Part shown: positions 1 to 5,544 of the stretch, piece by piece
How positions within the stretch are numbered: the stretch's first letter is position 1
Layout: every line of letters begins with the position of its first letter
Position numbers and translations under genes: made by a program
Source: Methanosarcinaceae archaeon
Lineage (GTDB): Archaea; Halobacteriota; Methanosarcinia; Methanosarcinales; Methanosarcinaceae
NCBI GenBank assembly: GCA_020793555.1
Contig: DQIO01000201.1
Coordinates: 1-7,010, forward strand
Direction of reading: 5' to 3'
DNA: 7,010 bases
The notes under the pieces: model-generated
Told to the model about the DNA's origin: nothing
The model's database searches: none
Seen by the model: only the letters and a program-made list of their open reading frames with translations

Positions 1-287
1 CGACCGTTCGAATGAGCACAGCCAAGAGTTATAGGAGTATTCGGGAACAATTCTGATGCATAGCAAAAAACCTCTGCGAAATCACGTGGGTCGGGTTTGA
101 CCGATGACATCGGAGTCCCTGCAAGCGGCATGAGTCCGGTTATCACGACTGTGGCCGGATTGATCTTGCGGATGAGTTCAAGTGCCCGAAGTTCCCCTCG
201 CATGTTGCCAAAATCAAGACCCACAGATGCATGTAAGGTATAACAGCCATTGCAGTTTATGGAACACACGTATTGCAGGTCAAATAT
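1..287 (-). pseudogene. Radical-SAM protein remnant, C-terminal part (runs off left edge)
   Basis: An open minus-strand frame runs from just after a TGA at 288-290 to the window edge. It encodes LHASVGLDFGNMRGE, then VVITGLMPLAGTPM, then PNTPITLGCAHSNGR. This spacing of a VGLDFG strand, a G-L-x-P-x-x-GTPM block and an LGCA block resembles the C-terminal half of the biotin-synthase-like radical-SAM group I recall as COG1856, which includes archaeal lipoate-synthase-type enzymes. The 150-200 residues normally upstream are missing: the DNA beyond 287 shows no matching protein and another gene ends at 687. The open frame contains C-S-I-N-C-N-G-C, a C-x3-C-x2-C spacing like the iron-sulphur motif, only a few residues before the C-terminal half. 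That could be an internal deletion or chance. A neighbouring frame (ATG at 250) reads AMAVIPY just before the join, which would instead suggest a frameshift near 236-241. The family call is from recalled motifs and is moderate; the exact enzyme is unknown. Confidence 0.5.
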
Positions 288-686
288 TCACAGAGGGGCT
301 AACTGATGATTTTGGAACTGTGCCACGCACTACATTAAAAATCGGACACAAATCGACTAAAAGTCGTGCACTTTTAAAGGCTATGGCATGCGTTTTTGAA
401 CGCCGGTAAATACGTGCATTATCGATAAATTCCCAAGCCAATCTTGACGCTATGGCAAAATACGCAGTCACTGCTTATCTTATAGATATTAGGCAACATT
501 TTCATGGAATATACAGTTTTCAAATTATACATTATGATTGATCTGACTGATATGAAGGATTTTTTTGGTCAATGGTATGGGAATCCGCCGCCTGCGGCGG
601 TTGCATTGTTTTTAGTTTCAGATAGAACAATCTCATTTAAGCGCTATCTTACCACGGCTATACAAATAAAAGTTCCATTCATAACT
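288..686. other. Gene-poor stretch, no convincing coding sequence
   Basis: About 400 bases lie between the radical-SAM remnant and the end of the nucleotidyltransferase gene. Short open frames on both strands (the longest about 63-75 codons) resemble no family I recognise and lack clear ribosome sites. The stretch contains one GC-rich hairpin (585-600) and a small CGACT/AGTCG stem at 354-366. It sits where the missing 5' part of the radical-SAM gene should be, so it may be replacement or decayed DNA. Confidence 0.5.
585..600 (+). other. GC-rich hairpin followed by a short T run
   Basis: CCGCCG and CGGCGG form a perfect 6-bp stem around CCTG (a seventh C-G pair is possible). Nine bases downstream on the plus strand there is a run of five T (609-613). 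The shape is terminator-like for plus-strand transcription, but no recognisable plus-strand gene ends here, so the role is unclear. It could also be a dispersed intergenic palindrome. Confidence 0.3.
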
Positions 687-1634
687 CTAAATTGATTCAG
701 ATTTTTCAAGTAACGTCAGCGAGCGGATCCACTCACCTTTGGGTTCGCGCGACGTACCGACAACCAGACGTTTAATATCCCCTACCTGCTCAACCACACC
801 CTGCGCCTCAATAATCTCACCGACAAGCGCCTGACCTGCGTATGTGTGGGTGTATGAAAGCACATGATCGATTTCTTCATGGTCAACCTTATATATCGAA
901 GGACTGTCAAAAGCAAAATCCGCATTCGTGACTGTGGCTTCGATCTTCATTGTACCAACATCCTTGCCATGTTTCATTGGCTCTTTAATCTGATCCCAGT
1001 CGCGTACGAACAACAGATCAAAATATGTACCATCCACCATTCCACGATTGCCTTTTCGTTTCTCATGCAGTATGAATTCATCAAAAGATATCTCAGGTAT
1101 CCGTTTTTTATAGATACGCTGCCACATCGCATCATCAATGTCCTCAATGCTGCCTGCCTTTGAATTTATCTTTGCAGCCGCAATGGCATCACGTGCCGTG
1201 AACCAGTCATTGCCATACACAACAAAATCAATGTCAGATGTCTCATTTTGCAATCCTGGTAGTAAAGACCCTGTAACACCCATCCGGGAAAGTTGGATGC
1301 CTGCATCCTTCAGTACCCCAACAATTGCGGCAACCCTGTAGTTATTCTCAACAAGTTGCGAGATACAATCGGTTGGATGCAACAAATGTTTGACCTCATT
1401 TTCAGGAACCACATGAACATCCTCAACCCACTCGGGTCGATTTTTCCGCATGAAGTCAAAAGCCACATCGAAATCATATTTCTTATAGCGAACACCATCA
1501 AGTTCCCGCTCACCATTCTCATGCGGGACATACCGAAATGTTGATCGTATGCCGTCAGGGTGAAAATAATCTGCAACTGCAAATATCCAATCATCCTTTG
1601 TAATAATAAAATCCCTAAGCCTTGTTTTAATCAT
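687..1634 (-). CDS. Nucleotidyltransferase-fold protein of unknown function
   Basis: A predicted 315-residue cytoplasmic protein of the polymerase-beta nucleotidyltransferase superfamily. The signature is G-V-T-G-S-L-L-P-G-L followed by S-D-I-D-F-V-V-Y-G: the GS pair at residues 122-123 and the two metal-binding aspartates at 134 and 136. A likely third carboxylate is in YFDLLFV (D206). The N-terminal 90 residues (TRLRDFIITKDDW, FRYVPHENGER) and the C-terminal beta-rich segment (VGEIIEAQGVVEQVG) are outside the core fold. I recall similar archaeal proteins as COG1665, 'predicted nucleotidyltransferase', with no assigned substrate. I chose the ATG at 1634 because GGATTGAG lies just upstream; a TTG at 1643 would add three residues but has no useful ribosome site. 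The gene lies downstream of methionine aminopeptidase on the same strand, separated by the 60-bp repeats, one of which may supply its TATA box. The fold is well supported; substrate and pathway are not. Confidence 0.85.
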   Translation of the reverse strand: MIKTRLRDFIITKDDWIFAVADYFHPDGIRSTFRYVPHENGERELDGVRYKKYDFDVAFDFMRKNRPEWVEDVHVVPENEVKHLLHPTDCISQLVENNYRVAAIVGVLKDAGIQLSRMGVTGSLLPGLQNETSDIDFVVYGNDWFTARDAIAAAKINSKAGSIEDIDDAMWQRIYKKRIPEISFDEFILHEKRKGNRGMVDGTYFDLLFVRDWDQIKEPMKHGKDVGTMKIEATVTNADFAFDSPSIYKVDHEEIDHVLSYTHTYAGQALVGEIIEAQGVVEQVGDIKRLVVGTSREPKGEWIRSLTLLEKSESI

Positions 1635-1681
1635 GATACTCAATCCAATGTCTATTAAGCATTCTTCTGTTTTTATCGTAG

Positions 1682-1701
1682 TATATATTTATAAATATAT
1701 A
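1682..1701. promoter_or_regulatory. Palindrome of repeat copy 1; candidate TATA element for the nucleotidyltransferase gene
   Basis: A perfect 20-bp palindrome with arms TATATATTTA and TAAATATATA. Its centre contains TTTATAAAT, close to the archaeal TATA box. It lies about 50-65 bases upstream of the ATG at 1634 on the minus strand, which suits a transcript start near 1665. The alternatives are a regulator-binding operator or an AU hairpin in the 3' part of the upstream transcript. The palindrome is seen; the promoter role is inferred. Confidence 0.45.
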
Positions 1702-1741
1702 GTTCGAGTCAATCCAAGCGTCAGCGAGGTTTTTCTCGTAG

Positions 1742-1762
1742 TATATGTTTTATAAACATATA
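1742..1762. promoter_or_regulatory. Palindrome of repeat copy 2
   Basis: Arms TATATGTTT and AAACATATA form nine base pairs around the loop TAT. Relative to copy 1, one A-T pair has become G-C on both arms, so the pairing is kept although the sequence has changed. It also contains a TATA-like core and may be a second promoter or operator. Confidence 0.45.
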
Positions 1763-1822
1763 GTGCAAGTTAATCCGAGCATAGCGAGGATTTTCTTGGT
1801 CTGTTGCTAATTATTTGGTCAA

Positions 1823-2737
1823 CTATGTGGTTACGGTACATCCTGACTCTTCCACAATAACGGTATGTTCGAACTGGGATACGATCCCACCCGATGTTTC
1901 ATGGAGCACAGGATATGCAATTATGTCACCTTTGACCACATAATCCTCAATCTTAACACCATCCCTGTCTTTGACCCAACGACATGCGAACGGGAGATAC
2001 CCATACTGCTGATAAAGGTCATCAAGCAAACCATTGCTGTGCGTATTGAATTTATTATTATGCTTATCGCGTATATGCTTATCGAATCGTTTATTCAGGC
2101 CAAGGCTAAATATATGCGCATCCCCATTTCCAGTAGTACCTTTTCCATACGTCGCAAAAGGCTCGATCGCGATCACATCCCCTGCGTGTAGCGTGTTCCC
2201 ATAAGATGCCGCATAATTTGGTATATTCAAATCACCATGAAGGCTATATTGCCCGAGGCTGTGTCCTGTAAGGTCATATATTGGTGTGAAACCTTTCTTG
2301 TTTATTGTATCCTCAATGATTTTCCCCAATTCATTGGTGTTTACTCCTGCACAGGTTATGGATATCGCATTCTCAAGTGCTTTTTTTGATGCATCGATCA
2401 AGTCTGCGTGATCCATAGTTGATATCTCAACTGTTGCTGCCGTGTCTGCTATATACCCATCGATATGCACCCCGATGTCAATCTTAACCACGTCGCCTTT
2501 TTGCAATAGAAGCGAATCATTGGCAGGTGGCGTATAATGGGATGCGATCTCGTTTATCGAAATGTTGCATGGGAACGCTATTTTCCCACCAAGTTCAATA
2601 ATACGTGCTTCTGCTGCCATGGCAAGTTCCAATATAGACGTACCCTCATTACGTGAAGCATGTCCTGTCGTTTCCTGTAAAACTCTTGATGCGATCTGCC
2701 CCGCATCAGTATAGCATTGTAGTATATCGGCATCCAT
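1823..2737 (-). CDS. map: Type II methionine aminopeptidase
   Basis: Removes the initiator methionine from new proteins in the cytoplasm when the second residue is small. The 304-residue length matches archaeal type II enzymes (about 295). All five metal ligands of the pita-bread fold are visible: D87 and D98 in KIDIGVHIDGYIAD, H159 in TGHSLG, E192 in IAIEPFA and E290 in SQFEHTVIV. The substrate-side histidines H67 (ASHYTPP) and H167 (LHGDLNIP) are also present. The helical insert that separates type II from type I enzymes falls around residues 210-265, including YGYLPFACRWV. The start is the ATG at 2737, preceded by GGGTTGAAATAG, a weak ribosome site. It diverges from the amidohydrolase gene, sharing the 2791-2810 promoter region. 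The nucleotidyltransferase gene follows on the same strand. The enzyme appears intact. Confidence 0.97.
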   Translation of the reverse strand: MDADILQCYTDAGQIASRVLQETTGHASRNEGTSILELAMAAEARIIELGGKIAFPCNISINEIASHYTPPANDSLLLQKGDVVKIDIGVHIDGYIADTAATVEISTMDHADLIDASKKALENAISITCAGVNTNELGKIIEDTINKKGFTPIYDLTGHSLGQYSLHGDLNIPNYAASYGNTLHAGDVIAIEPFATYGKGTTGNGDAHIFSLGLNKRFDKHIRDKHNNKFNTHSNGLLDDLYQQYGYLPFACRWVKDRDGVKIEDYVVKGDIIAYPVLHETSGGIVSQFEHTVIVEESGCTVTT

Positions 2738-2790
2738 CTATTTCAACCCGTGCCTGAAAATGTGTAATCTTTATTATGTTGAAAACGGTA

Positions 2791-2810
2791 GGTAATTATA
2801 AAACATTACC
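2791..2810. promoter_or_regulatory. Divergent promoter with inverted repeat around a TATA core
   Basis: GGTAAT (2791-2796) and ATTACC (2805-2810) are perfect inverted repeats flanking TATAAAAC. Read on plus, TTATAAAA gives a TATA box about 50 bases before the TTG at 2852. Read on minus, TTTTATAAT lies about 60 bases before the ATG at 2737. One bidirectional TATA region could serve both genes, and the flanking arms could bind a dimeric repressor that blocks both. The sequence pattern is direct; the function is inferred. Confidence 0.5.
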
Positions 2811-2840
2811 CAAATACTCCTGTAAAACCAAAAGACCACC

Positions 2841-2848
2841 GAGGAAAG
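2841..2848 (+). promoter_or_regulatory. Ribosome binding site that fixes a TTG start
   Basis: GAGGAAAG lies three bases before the TTG at 2852. No in-frame ATG occurs until residue 96 of the protein, inside a catalytic block, so this site decides the start. Confidence 0.6.
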
Positions 2849-2851
2849 ATT

Positions 2852-4057
2852 TTGCCCCTAATACCAATCGAAGAATGGATAATAAAGCTCCGCCGCGTGT
2901 TCCACAGCGAGCCTGAAATAAGTTTTAAAGAATACAAGACTCAGGAACGGATCATCAAAGTATTGCAGGACTTAGGAATTGAACCGCAAAAAATCGCAGA
3001 CACCGGTGTTGTCGCAACAATACAAGGAAATGGGACCGGACCATGTATCGCACTTCGGACAGATGTCGATGCCCTTGAGATACTTGAAGTGCCCACCGCG
3101 CGAAATAAGGATTACATCTCCCGTAACATCGGTTTCATGCATGCATGCGGACATGATGGCCATATTGCCATGGTTTTGGGTGCAGCGCGCCTTTTACAGG
3201 AGAGCAGACACACCTTTGCAGGAAGTGTCAGGTTGATATTCCAACCTGCAGAAGAGCAGCCGCCCGGGGGCGCGATAAAGGTTATCGAAGAAGGCGGGCT
3301 TAACAGCGTGGATGCGATTGTTGGGATGCACATCTTTAGTGCTGTGGATGTTGGTAAGATCGCATTTCGGGAAGGGAGTTTCATGGCAAGTTCGAACATG
3401 TTCACCATCAAGATCATCGGTAAAGGCGGGCACCATTCGAATCCCGAGGACTGTATCGACCCCATACTCATTGCGGCAGACTTTATAAGCGCAATTAACA
3501 AAAATATTAAGAGCAGGGTAGACCCTTCGAAATACGTGCTTGGCATCGGTAAGATCGAAGGCGGCGCACAATTCAACAGGACACCGGATGAAGTAAACAT
3601 AATCGGGAGTTACCGCACGTTCGATCACAACGATACCAAAACCATTGATGATATGATAACGCAGACACTTGATCGCCTTATGGGATCATACACACCCAAC
3701 GATCGCAACAGTGCACCTGCATATGATCTTGACATACTGCACGGCTATCCTGTACTTGTGAATGGTGTCCCATTTACAAAAGCGGTATACACACTGCTAA
3801 ATGAAAAGTATCAGGATGTTGATGGTAACGCTAAACCCATCTTTGGAGCAGAGGATTTTGCATTTTATCTGCAAAAAGTGCCCGGCGTCTATCTTACACT
3901 TGGAACTAAAAATCCTGATAAAGATATTGTTGAAGGGAACCATTCAAGCAGATTCGACATTGACGAGGATATACTGATCACTGGCACAGAAATTTTGATG
4001 TCGATCGCATTGGACTTTCTGGAATATCCAGACAATTACGGGGTTCTTATGCAATGA
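2852..4057 (+). CDS. M20-family amidohydrolase (N-acyl-amino-acid / hippurate hydrolase type)
   Basis: A metal-dependent hydrolase that cleaves an amide bond, probably releasing an amino acid from an N-acyl conjugate; the real substrate is not evident. The 401 residues fit the M20D subgroup (usually 380-440). Catalytic blocks in order are ALRTDVDALE (67-76), MHACGHDGH (96-104, metal ligands C99 and H101), QPAEE (131-135, the general-base and ligand glutamates), GMHIF (H160), GAEDFAFYL near residue 330, and GNHSSRFDIDE (H364). The dimerisation 'lid' domain is roughly residues 180-295 and begins after ASSNMFTIKIIGKGGHHS. There is no signal peptide, so it is cytoplasmic. Translation starts at TTG. 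The last four bases (ATGA) overlap the start of the GNAT gene, implying translational coupling. Family members include hippurate hydrolase, indole-acetyl-amino-acid hydrolases and N-acetyl-diaminopimelate deacetylase, and sequence reading alone does not separate these. Confidence 0.93.
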   Translation: MPLIPIEEWIIKLRRVFHSEPEISFKEYKTQERIIKVLQDLGIEPQKIADTGVVATIQGNGTGPCIALRTDVDALEILEVPTARNKDYISRNIGFMHACGHDGHIAMVLGAARLLQESRHTFAGSVRLIFQPAEEQPPGGAIKVIEEGGLNSVDAIVGMHIFSAVDVGKIAFREGSFMASSNMFTIKIIGKGGHHSNPEDCIDPILIAADFISAINKNIKSRVDPSKYVLGIGKIEGGAQFNRTPDEVNIIGSYRTFDHNDTKTIDDMITQTLDRLMGSYTPNDRNSAPAYDLDILHGYPVLVNGVPFTKAVYTLLNEKYQDVDGNAKPIFGAEDFAFYLQKVPGVYLTLGTKNPDKDIVEGNHSSRFDIDEDILITGTEILMSIALDFLEYPDNYGVLMQ

Positions 4058-4494
4058 TCATAAAGATATTTTCCACATCCCTGACCGGCGAGGTCAAGGA
4101 CTTTGTTCTTGGCGTGCTCAAAGAGCAGGGGTTTGAATTCGATTTGAACAAGGATTTTGATCTTGGCAACATTGATAAATATTATCTACAATCCGGCGGT
4201 GTTTTTTATGTGGGGGTTGTGGATGGTGCGATAATTGGTACGAGTGCTGTTCGAAGGATAGATGACGAACAATGCGAGATCAAACGCATCTATGTCAGGA
4301 AAGATTTCAGGGGTAGGGGGTTTGGCAGGGAATTATTCCTGAAGAGTTTGGAATTTGCCAGCCATAATTTTTCGGTAGCCTTGCTCAAAACGGATGCTAA
4401 ATTGACAGATGCGATTGGGTTGTATCTTAAAAATGGATTTTCGGTTGTGAAGGAAGAGGATGGTGTGGTTTATTTTAGTCAAAATATGACGTAG
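4054..4494 (+). CDS. GNAT-family N-acetyltransferase
   Basis: A 146-residue single-domain acetyltransferase that would transfer an acetyl group from acetyl-CoA to an amine. The acetyl-CoA loop is RGRGFG (residues 86-91) after the strand CEIKRIYVRKDF, the usual motif A arrangement. The end, GLYLKNGFSVVKEEDGVVYF, is typical motif B and C-terminal strand of small GNAT proteins. The ATG lies within the stop of the upstream amidohydrolase (ATGA), so the two are almost certainly co-translated. An acyl-removing and an acyl-adding enzyme made together suggests related substrates, perhaps an amino acid or small amine, but this is inference. The gene ends about 30 bases from the convergent RhuM gene. 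Substrate unknown. Confidence 0.92.
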   Translation: MIIKIFSTSLTGEVKDFVLGVLKEQGFEFDLNKDFDLGNIDKYYLQSGGVFYVGVVDGAIIGTSAVRRIDDEQCEIKRIYVRKDFRGRGFGRELFLKSLEFASHNFSVALLKTDAKLTDAIGLYLKNGFSVVKEEDGVVYFSQNMT

Positions 4495-4505
4495 TATATT
4501 CCCCA

Positions 4506-4538
4506 TCATTCCATATTTGTAATTTTATTCGTAGTCAT
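4506..4538 (-). pseudogene. Fossil start of a further RhuM-type gene (10 codons)
   Basis: ATGACTACGAATAAAATT begins here, overlapping the stop of the downstream-most RhuM gene in another frame and preceded by GGGAGG six bases upstream. It encodes MTTNKITNME and stops. The same arrangement (GGGAGGG, then ATGACTACAAATAAAA) forms the working start of the 5544-6575 RhuM gene at the previous junction. This looks like the leftover 5' end of another tandem copy that has been deleted. It could still be translated as a short peptide, but nothing supports a function. Confidence 0.5.
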
Positions 4539-4599
4539 CTTTTTCCTCCCGAATGCGCCGTACCTCTTTGTCAAAATCTGAAATGTAATTTGTATCCTG
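4525..4599 (-). repeat. 3' end repeat shared with copy C
   Basis: These 75 bases, covering the last codons and stop of copy A, match 6562-6636 (end of copy C) without gaps at 64 positions by my count. Both encode ISDFDKEV-x-RIRE-x-KDDY at the C-terminus. The intervening copy B lacks this tail. It suggests recent duplication or gene conversion. Confidence 0.7.
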
Positions 4600-5544
4600 A
4601 ATTTTCTTGAATGTTTCGTATTCTTTGCTTGCCAGAACCAAAGCAACTTCATGACTGATTTGTCCGGCATTAGTGAGTATTTCATATTCACTGAACTTCA
4701 GGAAGGCGTTTAGTTTTTCAGTCCAATTTTTCATGTACATTGGCTTATTACGAACCGCCTGTAATTCCGCATAATCAAGATACATGGTGACTATACGGTT
4801 CAAATGATCAAGTTCTGTTTTATCCAGGTAGTTTTTTGCTATGGCAACGTCACCTGGCATGATTTTACCGTCAGGTCCTTTTCGCCATGATGTCAATCCC
4901 ATATTTTGCTTATCACTCTTGGCTCGTTCGGCTACGATTTCTGCGGCGGTCTGTCCGGTAATGGCAAAATGCAGTTTGTTATGCACCGTTGCAAAGAACT
5001 GTTTTGTATCCTCTGCTTTTGGTGAATAGTCAATGGAAGTGGCGTAAATATCAGTAATTTTCTGATATAACATCCGCTCACTTGAACGGATGTCACGGAT
5101 TTCTTCGAGTAAGTCATCAAAATAGCGTGTACTGAAACGGGAACCATATTTGAAACGGTCGCTGTCCATTGTAAAGCCTTTATGGATGTATTGCTGAAGA
5201 ATTGAAATTGCCCATTGCCGGAACTGTATGCCGCGTTTTGAGTTAACCCTGTATCCCACCGCGATAATTGCTTCAAGCGAATAAAACTTTGTTTGATATT
5301 TCTTGCCATCTTCAGCAGTATGTGCAAAATATGCACATACTGAATCTTCCTGTAATTCGTTATCAGAAAATATGTTTTTCAGGTGTTTGGTAACAACACT
5401 ACGGTCTACATCGAACAGTTCCGCAATCCGCTTCTGGGGGAGCCAGATGTTTTCATTAGCGTACAGCACCTCAATGTTGATTTTTCCATTAGGGGCTTGA
5501 TAGACGGTAATTTGATTATCTGGTAATTTTTTATTTGCAGGCAT
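4525..5544 (-). CDS. RhuM-family protein, copy A (downstream-most)
   Basis: A 339-residue member of the RhuM family ('virulence protein RhuM', named from a Salmonella pathogenicity-island gene); biochemical activity not established as far as I know. The N-terminal domain (about 10-125) has a helix-turn-helix-like stretch QKRIAELFDVDRSVVTKHL (37-55), then SVCAYFAHTAEDGK (68-81) and FYSLEAIIAVGYRVNS, ending QFRQWAI. The C-terminal region carries family blocks FFATVHNKLHFAITGQTAAE (183-202), MGLTSW, GPDGKI and DVAIAKNYL (232-240). It has no signal peptide or membrane segment. The start is the ATG at 5544, sharing one base with the stop of copy B (TAATG), with GAAGGAAAA just upstream. A perfect hairpin lies in codons 68-77. 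Related genes are, as I recall, often found inside type I restriction-modification operons, so a defence or DNA-binding role is plausible but unproven. Confidence 0.92.
   Translation of the reverse strand: MPANKKLPDNQITVYQAPNGKINIEVLYANENIWLPQKRIAELFDVDRSVVTKHLKNIFSDNELQEDSVCAYFAHTAEDGKKYQTKFYSLEAIIAVGYRVNSKRGIQFRQWAISILQQYIHKGFTMDSDRFKYGSRFSTRYFDDLLEEIRDIRSSERMLYQKITDIYATSIDYSPKAEDTKQFFATVHNKLHFAITGQTAAEIVAERAKSDKQNMGLTSWRKGPDGKIMPGDVAIAKNYLDKTELDHLNRIVTMYLDYAELQAVRNKPMYMKNWTEKLNAFLKFSEYEILTNAGQISHEVALVLASKEYETFKKIQDTNYISDFDKEVRRIREEKDDYE
5316..5342 (-). other. Perfect 11-bp hairpin inside RhuM copy A
   Basis: Arms CAGTATGTGCA and TGCACATACTG pair fully around a 5-base loop (TATTT on the coding strand). 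It spans codons 68-77 (SVCAYFAHTA). The same position in copy B holds a hairpin of identical geometry with a compensated, different inner stem, which argues against chance. It could be a site on DNA for the protein itself or a recombinase, or an mRNA hairpin. Confidence 0.8.

Larger units (their letters stand above)
1671..1789. repeat. Two tandem copies of a ~60-bp intergenic repeat
   Basis: Copy 1 (1671-1730) and copy 2 (1731-1789) align along their length. Each begins TTTT(A/C)TCGTAG, continues with an AT-rich palindrome, then AATCC(A/G)AGC and AGCGAGG before the next T run. Copy 2 has one extra base in the palindrome loop and one base fewer near the end. A third start (TTTTCTTGG) follows at 1791. 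The unit fills the spacer between the aminopeptidase stop and the nucleotidyltransferase start. Confidence 0.85.

Noticed and set aside
182..695. Three short open frames (182-409 plus, 280-471 minus, 504-695 plus)
   Set aside because: None resembles a known family or has a clear ribosome site; the first lies antisense to the better-supported radical-SAM frame.
1635..1643. TTG start for the nucleotidyltransferase
   Set aside because: It has no ribosome site at a usable distance, while the ATG nine bases later does.
1671..1789. CRISPR array
   Set aside because: Only two copies, directly adjacent, with no spacers and no cas genes.
2060..2084. Direct repeat of ATGCTTATCG inside the aminopeptidase gene
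   Set aside because: It only encodes a repeated DKH in the variable insert of the protein; no further copies or structure.
4490..4499. CGTAGTATAT matching the start of the 60-bp repeat
   Set aside because: Only ten bases match, part of it is the GNAT stop codon, and no palindrome follows.
4539..4691. Open frame reading through the end of RhuM copy A into the fossil start
   Set aside because: Same out-of-frame artefact as at 6576-6632; only the 4506-4538 part has meaning.
5048..5093. Two further stem-loops in RhuM copy A (ATATCAG/CTGATAT and ACATCCG/CGGATGT)
   Set aside because: The equivalent codons of copy B do not form them, unlike the hairpin at 5316-5342, so chance is likely.
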